Below the pieces are notes generated by a model. That model ran no database searches. It saw only the letters and a list, made by a program, of their open reading frames with translations, and was not told the DNA's origin. Positions 1 to 5,369 of a DNA stretch of 6,393 nucleotides are shown here, one piece after another; the stretch's first letter is position 1, and every line of letters starts with the position of its first letter. The position numbers were made by a program, and so were the translations under genes. This DNA is from an uncultured Sphingorhabdus sp. (GTDB taxonomy: Bacteria; Pseudomonadota; Alphaproteobacteria; Sphingomonadales; Sphingomonadaceae): positions 1 to 6,393 of the forward strand of contig CALMYW010000510.1 of the NCBI GenBank assembly GCA_937873665.1. Direction: 5' to 3'.

Positions 1-328
1 AGCCGCTGCGCTTGAGCACATGCCGCAGCCCGTCGCCGACCGTGGCGCGGGCGTCCTCGGGCATCGACACGTCGATGGTCTGCAACAGCAGGTCGCGCTG
101 CGCCGCCGTGGGTGCCAGTTCCACGAGGGTGTAGCGACCGTAGCGCACGACGGGGATGTACTCGGGCGCCTCGGGTTCGAGCGCGACGGAAACTTCCTCG
201 ATGGCGTCGGGTGCGACCGGCGCGGTCGTCGTCGCGCAGCCGCTGGCAAGCACAGCCCAAAGCAGGCCGAGAAATCCCGTCAGCAGACGGCGTTCGGGAT
301 GGTGAAACCAAGGTGGAGAGGGGCACAT
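1..328 (-). CDS. pilL: PilL-like lipoprotein of PFGI-1-class integrating conjugative element, N-terminal part (runs off left edge)
   Basis: Reading the minus strand from the ATG at 328-326 gives 109 codons open to the left edge; a TGA lies in frame at 340-338, so this ATG is the first possible start. Residues 1-31 form a lipoprotein signal: a basic stretch (HHPERR), a hydrophobic core (LLTGFLGLLWAVLA) and a lipobox ending SGC, with Cys31 as the predicted lipidated residue. After a linker rich in Pro, Ala, Thr and Glu comes a segment containing YIPVVRYGRYTLVELAPTAA and then DLLLQTIDVSMPE, which I recognise as typical of PilL in PFGI-1-class ICEs, an outer-membrane-associated component of the conjugative type IV pilus. 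Codons end mostly in G or C, unlike the cassette to the right. The true C-terminus is outside the window. Family assignment is from recall of family sequences, not a search. Confidence 0.85.
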   Translation of the reverse strand, partial: MCPSPPWFHHPERRLLTGFLGLLWAVLASGCATTTAPVAPDAIEEVSVALEPEAPEYIPVVRYGRYTLVELAPTAAQRDLLLQTIDVSMPEDARATVGDGLRHVLKRSG

Positions 329-364
329 GGCATCGACTCATCTGTTGCGATGCCGATACCTTGG
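308..364 (-). promoter_or_regulatory. Nested inverted repeats over the pilL start codon
   Basis: Two perfect 7-bp inverted repeats are nested: CCAAGGT at 308-314 with ACCTTGG at 358-364, and inside it GGCATCG at 329-335 with CGATGCC at 348-354. In a minus-strand RNA the inner stem (12-nt loop) ends exactly before the AUG at 328-326. The outer stem would pair the 5' leader with early pilL codons and leave the AUG in an interior loop. No good Shine-Dalgarno sequence is seen outside the stem; only GATGAG in the loop is weakly similar. It could be an RNA element controlling pilL translation or a protein-binding site. The repeats are seen directly; the function is inferred. Confidence 0.4.
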
Positions 365-514
365 CTGCGTCCCAGGGTTCGGTCAGCCAGGAATGCGAAC
401 TGCGCGTTGCCCGGTTTTTCTGCCTCGGAGTAGTACGGGGTGTGGCAGTACGGAAGCGGAAGCCGTTGCTGTCAAGCCCAGCCAGACTTACTTTGGGTTA
501 CATTGACTCGGTGC

Positions 515-544
515 TTACCTTGATTGGCCTTGCTTTGCTATGAA
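515..544 (+). promoter_or_regulatory. Possible extended -10 promoter for the three-gene cassette
   Basis: TGCTATGAA at 536-544 resembles an extended -10 element (TG, one base, then TATGAA matching TATAAT at four of six). A poor -35-like TTACCT lies at 515-520 with an 18-bp spacer. Transcription would begin near 550, just upstream of the leader Shine-Dalgarno sequence at 558-562. The match is weak and the element is proposed mainly because some promoter must lie in this gap. Confidence 0.22.
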
Positions 545-569
545 ATCGATCAGGATCAGGAGTCAGCGT

Positions 570-641
570 ATGCCCACAGGATCACTGCTCGTCTGTTGTT
601 GTGGGTCGATGGAATTTGGCCAGCAGCCAAGTTTGTTCTAG
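570..641 (+). CDS. Possible 23-codon leader peptide upstream of gene A
   Basis: AGGAG at 558-562 sits 7 nt before an ATG at 570, a near-ideal ribosome-binding arrangement. The ORF encodes MPTGSLLVCCCGSMEFGQQP followed by SLF and ends with TAG at 639-641. It has three consecutive cysteine codons (TGT x3 at 594-602) and covers a small hairpin (616-630). Its stop codon overlaps the AGGAG at 640-644 that serves gene A, so ribosomes ending here would sit on the gene A ribosome-binding site. This suggests a translated leader that couples or controls expression of the operon. A 23-codon ORF can arise by chance and no homologue is known to me, so treat it as a hypothesis. Confidence 0.35.
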   Translation: MPTGSLLVCCCGSMEFGQQPSLF

Positions 642-644
642 GAG
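640..644 (+). promoter_or_regulatory. Shine-Dalgarno sequence of gene A, overlapping the leader ORF stop
   Basis: AGGAG lies 12 nt before the ATG at 657, a longer spacing than usual. It overlaps the TAG (639-641) of the possible leader ORF. It supports 657 as the start of gene A, since no other in-frame ATG is near a better site. Confidence 0.55.
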
Positions 645-656
645 AAACAAACCGGT

Positions 657-1289
657 ATGACGATTCGGTCGCCTCATCGCGATGCACTGCGAATTTTGTT
701 CGTTTTAAGGGCAGGAGGTAGCCCTGTCGAACCGCCGACGGCTGAGCACGCTCTTATCTTCAAAGGCGAAGCACGTCTACAAGCGTTCGATTTTTGGATG
801 CGAAACCCAGACTATCTTGCGGCGGAGTTGCTTGATTTGTTCGCAGAGACAAATGATAAGAGCTACTACAAAGCAGCGGAGGCGATCTTGGATGACGAGG
901 AACCTGACCTTCGCCGTGTTCCTATGATCCGGTACTTCTTTGGTGCCTATGAACGCTTGGATGATGCCCTCTCGCTGCTGAGATCGCGGGATCTCATTCG
1001 TATCACTGGCGCCAAGGGAGCCAACAACAAGGTCTTGGAGACAGACTTCGTTCTTACGAAGGCTGGCTATGACACCTGCTCGACCGCAGTGTCGCAGGAG
1101 CCCATTCTTCAATGGTATGCAGATAGGGCGGCGTTGGTAGCCAAGGTTGCTGGTCCTACGGGTGGGACAGCCCTGAAGCAAAAGCAGTATCAACGTGCGA
1201 GCTATGCGGAAACCAAGTTGGGCGGGGTTATTCCGGCCATCACCGAAGATGTACGAATTCGTCTAACACAGCTGCAGTCCGTGCAGTGA
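657..1289 (+). CDS. ABC-three-component-like middle component, small winged-helix-like protein (gene A)
   Basis: This 210-aa soluble protein has no signal peptide or membrane segment. It begins with a helical HRDALRILFVL segment. Residues 40-57 (RLQAFDFWMRNPDYLAAE) match the pattern I associate with the 'middle component' of ABC-3C systems, small partners encoded next to SMC-like ATPases. Residues about 95-140 (ERLDDALSLLRSRDLIRI, then FVLTKAGYDT) look like a winged-helix end: a helix, then a 'LI.I' strand, and an 'LT..G' wing. By analogy with LmuC-type proteins it probably binds the gene B ATPase and helps it sense DNA. It is first in the operon and its TGA overlaps the ATG of gene B. The ATG at 657 is preceded by AGGAG at 640-644. 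The family call is inferred from pattern and context; the coding status is firm. Confidence 0.8.
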   Translation: MTIRSPHRDALRILFVLRAGGSPVEPPTAEHALIFKGEARLQAFDFWMRNPDYLAAELLDLFAETNDKSYYKAAEAILDDEEPDLRRVPMIRYFFGAYERLDDALSLLRSRDLIRITGAKGANNKVLETDFVLTKAGYDTCSTAVSQEPILQWYADRAALVAKVAGPTGGTALKQKQYQRASYAETKLGGVIPAITEDVRIRLTQLQSVQ

Positions 1290-3268
1290 TGGGGAGAAAG
1301 ATGGCGCAACCCAAGGAAGAATGGCTACACGCGATAGCAAAGCGAGCAGAAGTGGAGACTGTCGCAGTTGAGGGCGTCATTTCCGCTCACCGAATTCAAC
1401 CATCACCTGTACTTGCCCAGCCTCGCAGGCTTGTTCTGCGAGAGATCGAGTTTTCTGGCGAGAAGGATGGCGTCGCGAACGCTGGCGCTTTCGCGTTTTC
1501 ATGGACAGCCCTTGATCACGGACTGTGGGCTATGCTTTCTGAGCACAACCTGCGGGGCAAATCAACCATCATCGAAATCGTTCGATGGATGATAAGAGGA
1601 AGACCGTCAAGCAACCTGCAAGATGATGTGCGGCGATGGGTCCATGCTGTGCGGCTGGGTTTCTTCCTTGATTCAGACGAATACGAGATCGTTGCCAAGA
1701 CTCAGGGTGAACCTATCGGCAGCCTGTACCGTATTCGTGCGCCCAGCCCTACCGGAAGCGAACCGGGGAGAACCGTTCTTGCCAGCTTTGCTACTAATGG
1801 CGAGTTTGAAGCAGTCATGGCGGATTTCTTCATGCGCACGTTCGCAATGGACCCCATATCGACTTGGCGACAGGAAAAAGAAGGCGAGGGTCAGTCGATA
1901 ACACATAGCTGGGTAGCCTTTTCAGGCGCCATGTTCATCGGCACCAACTACGAGGTACTCCTGGGCGACATGCCCGTCACCACGGGACTCACATCGCGGT
2001 TGATGCAGATGTACCTCGGCGTCCCGTGGGTTTCAACACTCGCTGCTGCGAAGACCGCGCATCAGATCGTTGAACAAGCTGTTCAAGTTTCTGCGAGAAA
2101 AGATCAGCAGGGACAGGAAGCGACTAAGGCGCGCATTGCAAGCATTAGAGCCCAACTGGCAGAGAAGCGTGCCGAGCTGGCGAAAATTCCAAGCGATGAG
2201 GCCGTGCGCGACGCTATTGATGCCGATGCGACCGAACTGTCTAATATTCGTCGCCAGGAGCGAATCATGGTCGAATATGTGGAACGCGCCGTTTCCGCGC
2301 TCCGAGAGCTAACCACCGTCTACCAGGAAGATCGGCGGGACCTCCAGACACACATGGATGCCATGTCCGCGACGGCAGTATTTCGTCGCCTGGAGCCGAA
2401 GTGCTGCCCTCGCTGCGATCATACGATTTCCAAGGCAAAGAAGGAGCTTGAAAGCTCTACGCACTCATGCTCTGTTTGCGGTGAGTCGATCACGAACTCC
2501 GAAGATGGCGAGGCGATCAAGGCTGAACTGCAGGAACGGGTTGCGGTGTCCGAGGCTGCAGTAGCAAAAGCCTCGGCCAAGAAGAAAGAGGCGGAAAATG
2601 AATTAGGTGCCCTTCAAGAAAGAATTGGTCTCCTACAAAGCCGCCTTGAGTCGGCTTCCAAGGAGCTAGGTTCCGCAGTGCGGCGGCAAGAGGCTGCAAT
2701 GGCCGTAGCGACTCTGGAAGGTCGGCTGGAAGAAGCCTCAATAAGCCCAGTTGCGGAAGCTGACGACCGAAGTGGCGAACTGAAAATTCTGTCTGCTGTC
2801 GTGGCGGAAACGGAGGCTCGGGTTAAGGCCGTGCGGGACGGATTGCTAATCGATGTTTCTGCACGCTTAGTCGAATACGCCAAGGCCTTCGGAATGGAGA
2901 ACTTGTCGGAAGCATCACTGAAGGGAAATGCGGCTCTATCATTGGTCAAAGGGGGAGTGCCCACGAGCTACAGTAAGGTGACGGAAGGCGAAAAGCTTCG
3001 TCTGAAGGTGGCGGCTGTGCTTGCGATGATTGAAATTGCTGAAGCACGGGGTATTGGCCGGCACCCAGGATTGCTCATGATTGATTCGCCCGCTGCTCAA
3101 GAGGTATCTCCCGTCGACGTAGATCATCTTATTGCCGGACTTCAGGCAGTTTTTACCAAGCTGCCGCATTTTCAGGTGTTTGTTGCCGGTATCTCATCTA
3201 GGGCGATAACCGATCACATACCGGAAGCGAATCGCCGTGAGGTTACCGGCAATGCCTTCCTATGGTGA
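1289..3268 (+). CDS. SMC/Rad50-like ABC ATPase with zinc-ribbon coiled coil (gene B)
   Basis: This 659-aa protein has a split ABC ATPase head joined by a long coiled coil. The N-terminal half has a strand LVLREIEFSG and then a Walker A variant EHNLRGKST (residues 85-93), in which Glu replaces the first Gly. Coiled coil spans roughly 260-365 and 405-515. Between the arms are CPRC (373-376) and CSVC (394-397), a four-Cys zinc ribbon at the coil apex, unlike the single CxxC hook of Rad50. The C-terminal half has the ABC signature VTEGEKLRLK (564-573) and a Walker B region GLLMIDSP (594-601), where Ser stands at the usual catalytic Glu position. Such heads are typical of the ATPases of ABC-3C and Lamassu-like defence systems, which clamp or scan DNA. 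The ATG at 1289 overlaps the gene A stop (TGATG). GTG at 1286 is possible, and ATG 1301, with GGAG four bases upstream, is a good alternative that would lose four residues. Confidence 0.92.
   Translation: MGRKMAQPKEEWLHAIAKRAEVETVAVEGVISAHRIQPSPVLAQPRRLVLREIEFSGEKDGVANAGAFAFSWTALDHGLWAMLSEHNLRGKSTIIEIVRWMIRGRPSSNLQDDVRRWVHAVRLGFFLDSDEYEIVAKTQGEPIGSLYRIRAPSPTGSEPGRTVLASFATNGEFEAVMADFFMRTFAMDPISTWRQEKEGEGQSITHSWVAFSGAMFIGTNYEVLLGDMPVTTGLTSRLMQMYLGVPWVSTLAAAKTAHQIVEQAVQVSARKDQQGQEATKARIASIRAQLAEKRAELAKIPSDEAVRDAIDADATELSNIRRQERIMVEYVERAVSALRELTTVYQEDRRDLQTHMDAMSATAVFRRLEPKCCPRCDHTISKAKKELESSTHSCSVCGESITNSEDGEAIKAELQERVAVSEAAVAKASAKKKEAENELGALQERIGLLQSRLESASKELGSAVRRQEAAMAVATLEGRLEEASISPVAEADDRSGELKILSAVVAETEARVKAVRDGLLIDVSARLVEYAKAFGMENLSEASLKGNAALSLVKGGVPTSYSKVTEGEKLRLKVAAVLAMIEIAEARGIGRHPGLLMIDSPAAQEVSPVDVDHLIAGLQAVFTKLPHFQVFVAGISSRAITDHIPEANRREVTGNAFLW
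1293..1296 (+). promoter_or_regulatory. GGAG ribosome-binding site supporting alternative gene B start at 1301
   Basis: GGAG lies inside a GGGGAGAAAG run directly before ATG 1301, with a 4-nt spacer. The earlier ATG at 1289 has no such site but forms a TGATG overlap with gene A and could be reached by coupled ribosomes. The sequence alone does not decide between them. Confidence 0.4.
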
Positions 3269-5238
3269 CAGACATGCATCCGATCGAAGCCGAACTCATA
3301 GAGATCGTGAAGAGTGGCCGAGACTGGCAATTAGAAGATCTTGGTGGGATCACGAAGCTCGCGCCGGCTGCACGTTCACTCGGCAGCACACCCATTATGC
3401 CCGAGCTGCTCCATCCGCTTGTGTTGGCATGGAGTGATGCCAAGGCGGCTGATAGAGACACGCACAAGGGCGTCTTGCACGATCTATTGGAGGTCGCGAC
3501 AACGGACTTCGTACTCCTTGAAGCAGTCGATATTCTCGAACATCATCGGCCGTTGCCAGATGAAGGAGATGAATGTTGCTTCATGCTTTTCTTGGCAAAA
3601 GCAGCAACCGGCGACCGTTCGCTATCCGGTCTATCGCGCGGCGCAGCGCTTGATGGTGCGTTTCGCTGGGCCGGTGACAACAGACGCTGGCAACTTCGCT
3701 TGCTCGACTTCTTCCTCGGTCTTGCACCAGGCGACGACACAGAGTTCCTACGACGGGCCGTCAAGATCGTCGGCGTCGCTTTTTCGCACTGGCGCGACAA
3801 GGAACTGGTCGAGGTTTTGCACAAACTATCTCAACTAGAAGCGGTTCGGCCTGAGGCAGCTTTCGAGTTGGGAATGGCTGCTCTTGCTGAAGCCATGGAC
3901 AGAGCGGACAGCAACGCGGCGGCCACCGCCTTCCGTGAGGCCAGAGAGTGGTTTGGCGAGTCCGACGAAATATCTGAGCACCGCCCCGAGGCCAGCTTGT
4001 ACCTCAATGGCCTCGACCTACTCCTGAACTTCCACAGCGGTGCCGTAAGCGCATCGCTCGATACCGTGAGCGTCCGTGTTCAGCAGCGCGCGTTCGAGCT
4101 ACACGCATGGTCCGGAGGCTCTGGCCCTCCGTGGTTGGGGGCCAGACAGACCGAGGCGGCATGTTGGAGCGCGTTGGCCAGTGCCGTTGCGGGACTGGCG
4201 GGCTCACTTGACGAGCCGAGTTGGTGGGAACCGGCTGCCGTCATCGAAGAAAGTCTCCTTTCTGTGTATAGCGCAGGTCGATCAATCTTGCGTCGAGATA
4301 AACACGGTGGTGTCGAAGCGATGGTCAGGCCTCGAATTCGCGCAAGTGTCGCCACGCAGGCCGGACAAGCGCATCAAGTTCGCACGTGGCTCCAACAGAA
4401 TGCGACTCACGAATGGACCGCGGAAGCGCAAGATCTGATCGCACAGATTGGTTCTTTCATTGAACAGTCAGGCAGTCCGGAAAACCCTCCTGAGGCGGCG
4501 AGCGAACGGACCTCGCTCGCCGCCATCATCGCGGGGTCCAAAATTCCGGAAGAGCAGAGGAGTATCCTTCTTGGTGTAGTCGCGAACGCCATGTCTCTGC
4601 AACTTGCCAACATGACAAGTTCCGAAGCCGATGTCATCGAACGCTGCTGTAACGAGGTTCGGGGGCACACCGACTACAGTACGAACATGAACGGGGCACG
4701 TCTCTTCGACACTGTGCTCCTCTGGTTGGTCCGTTTCGTATTCAATCGCTTGGAATTGACTAAGGGCGACGACCCAACTGGCAGTTATCTCTTCGAACGC
4801 GATGATGGCTCAATGCCTCACGAGGATGAACTACAGCAGGACTTTTTTCGCTGGGTGGCAACGTACGCAGCAGGGAGTGATCTTGAACCGACAAACATTG
4901 CGAGTGGCAGAGCCGATATACGCCTGAAGTTCGGCCCCGAACGTCTTGTTGTCGAAGTGAAACGTGAGGAAAAAGACTGTTCTTTCGATGCGCTTTTCAA
5001 GTCGTATGCAGCACAAACGGCGGACTACCAGAACGTCAGTATCCGATTGGGCGTGCTGTTGGTGCTCGACTTGGCGACACCCAACCGCGAAGGCACACCA
5101 CATCTAACGAGTTTATTTGAGATTCGCCGCGTTTGTCGCTTGGGAGAAGATCAATCTCGATTTATCCTAATTGTCAAGATTCCGGGTCGACGCAAAAGAC
5201 CGAGCGACCTGACAAAGCTTGCCAGAACCAACCGTTAG
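3262..5238 (+). CDS. Large helical protein with C-terminal PD-(D/E)XK nuclease-like domain, probable effector (gene C)
   Basis: This 658-aa protein has no signal peptide or membrane anchor. Residues 1 to about 500 are mostly helical. Residues 200-231 (AFELGMAALAEAMD, then AATAFREAREWF) have TPR-like spacing, so this part may be a helical-repeat sensor or a binding surface for gene B. The C-terminal 140 residues fit a restriction-endonuclease-like fold: an acidic helix HEDELQQDFF (520-529), GRADIRL with Asp552, a strand VVEVKRE with Glu565 and Lys567, then a helix with Gln585 and Tyr589 (QTADYQ) and a hydrophobic strand GVLLVLDL. Asp552, Glu565 and Lys567 would bind the metal and cut DNA. As the last gene of the operon, with its start overlapping the gene B stop (ATGGTGA), it is the likely effector. 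No RNase or protease motif is seen. ATG 3274 is an alternative start; neither has a strong Shine-Dalgarno sequence, as expected for a coupled gene. Confidence 0.88.
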   Translation: MVTDMHPIEAELIEIVKSGRDWQLEDLGGITKLAPAARSLGSTPIMPELLHPLVLAWSDAKAADRDTHKGVLHDLLEVATTDFVLLEAVDILEHHRPLPDEGDECCFMLFLAKAATGDRSLSGLSRGAALDGAFRWAGDNRRWQLRLLDFFLGLAPGDDTEFLRRAVKIVGVAFSHWRDKELVEVLHKLSQLEAVRPEAAFELGMAALAEAMDRADSNAAATAFREAREWFGESDEISEHRPEASLYLNGLDLLLNFHSGAVSASLDTVSVRVQQRAFELHAWSGGSGPPWLGARQTEAACWSALASAVAGLAGSLDEPSWWEPAAVIEESLLSVYSAGRSILRRDKHGGVEAMVRPRIRASVATQAGQAHQVRTWLQQNATHEWTAEAQDLIAQIGSFIEQSGSPENPPEAASERTSLAAIIAGSKIPEEQRSILLGVVANAMSLQLANMTSSEADVIERCCNEVRGHTDYSTNMNGARLFDTVLLWLVRFVFNRLELTKGDDPTGSYLFERDDGSMPHEDELQQDFFRWVATYAAGSDLEPTNIASGRADIRLKFGPERLVVEVKREEKDCSFDALFKSYAAQTADYQNVSIRLGVLLVLDLATPNREGTPHLTSLFEIRRVCRLGEDQSRFILIVKIPGRRKRPSDLTKLARTNR

Positions 5239-5274
5239 CAGTTGCTCTGCACTTGTTGGAGTTCATGGAAATAG

Positions 5275-5316
5275 AAAAAGCGCAGCCACGGCCACGGAAA
5301 CCGTGGGCGTGGCTGC
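5275..5316 (-). terminator. Rho-independent terminator of the helicase gene (distal)
   Basis: Arms 5282-5297 and 5301-5316 form a 16-bp stem with one mismatch and a 3-nt loop at 5298-5300. On the minus strand the stem is followed by GC and TTTTT (5279-5275), then a T-rich tail. On the plus strand the stem is followed by AAGGTGGG, so it is not a good terminator for gene C in that direction, although it could protect the transcript's 3' end. Confidence 0.75.
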
Positions 5317-5332
5317 AAGGTGGGAACCGCAG

Positions 5333-5356
5333 AAAAGCCGGCGGCACTATGCCGGC
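5333..5356 (-). terminator. Second, shorter terminator-like hairpin just after the helicase stop
   Basis: GCCGGC occurs at 5337-5342 and 5351-5356 and can pair as a 6-bp stem. An alternative 5-bp stem with a 3-nt loop uses CGGCA at 5342-5346 and TGCCG at 5350-5354. On the minus strand this is followed by TTTT (5336-5333). It lies 13 bases beyond the helicase stop codon at 5370-5372 and precedes the stronger terminator. Confidence 0.4.
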
Positions 5357-5369
5357 GTTGGCGTGGGGG

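Larger units (their letters stand above)
329..656. other. Intergenic region between divergent pilL and cassette gene A
   Basis: This 328-bp gap separates the divergently read pilL and gene A and must hold promoters for both directions. GC content falls from left to right, so the junction between ICE backbone and cargo probably lies here, roughly 400-560. It contains the inverted repeat abutting pilL, a weak promoter-like element near 515-544, a tandem GATCAG repeat at 548-559, a possible small leader ORF at 570-641, and a short hairpin TTGGC / GCCAA at 616-620 and 626-630. Longer ORFs that cross it run antisense to pilL or overlap gene A out of frame, and show no recognisable protein features. 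I see no tRNA and no integrase or transposon end. Confidence 0.6.
657..5238 (+). other. Three-gene ABC-3C-like candidate defence operon carried as ICE cargo
   Basis: Genes A, B and C share one strand with overlapping stop and start codons (TGATG near 1287-1291 and ATGGTGA at 3262-3268), so they are expected to be made from one transcript in near-fixed ratio. The set of middle component, SMC-like ATPase and nuclease effector is the ABC-3C layout described for biological conflict systems. The operon is flanked by ICE genes in the opposite orientation and has lower GC, which fits cargo acquired in a hotspot. Lamassu also pairs LmuB and LmuC with an effector such as a Cap4-type nuclease, but its usual order is effector first and its effectors do not obviously look like gene C. 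Menshen (NsnABC), as I recall a three-gene system with an ATPase, is another candidate I cannot test here. Confidence 0.65.

Noticed and set aside
377..400. GTTCG / CGAAC hairpin
   Set aside because: Only five base pairs with a 14-nt loop; not distinguishable from chance.
503..531. TTGACT at 503-508 as a -35 box
   Set aside because: A good -35 match, but 16-18 bp downstream there is only GC-rich sequence (GGCCTT) with no -10-like hexamer.
20..543. Plus-strand ORFs of 137 and 143 aa over the left end
   Set aside because: They run antisense to the well-supported pilL frame, overlap each other in different frames, and give low-complexity Arg/Ala-rich translations typical of the shadow of a high-GC gene.
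777..1193. 138-aa minus-strand ORF opposite gene A
   Set aside because: No recognisable features, while the plus frame has the Shine-Dalgarno sequence, coupling to gene B and family-like motifs.
657..5238. Wadjet, Septu or Gabija
   Set aside because: Wadjet needs four Jet proteins including MukBEF-like parts and a toprim-like JetD; Septu has an HNH partner; Gabija has an OLD-like nuclease plus a UvrD-like helicase. None of these parts is present.
308..5325. AAGGTGG shared near 310-316 and 5317-5323 as insertion-site direct repeats
   Set aside because: Seven matching bases in GC-rich sequence are expected by chance, and no longer match or integrase accompanies them.
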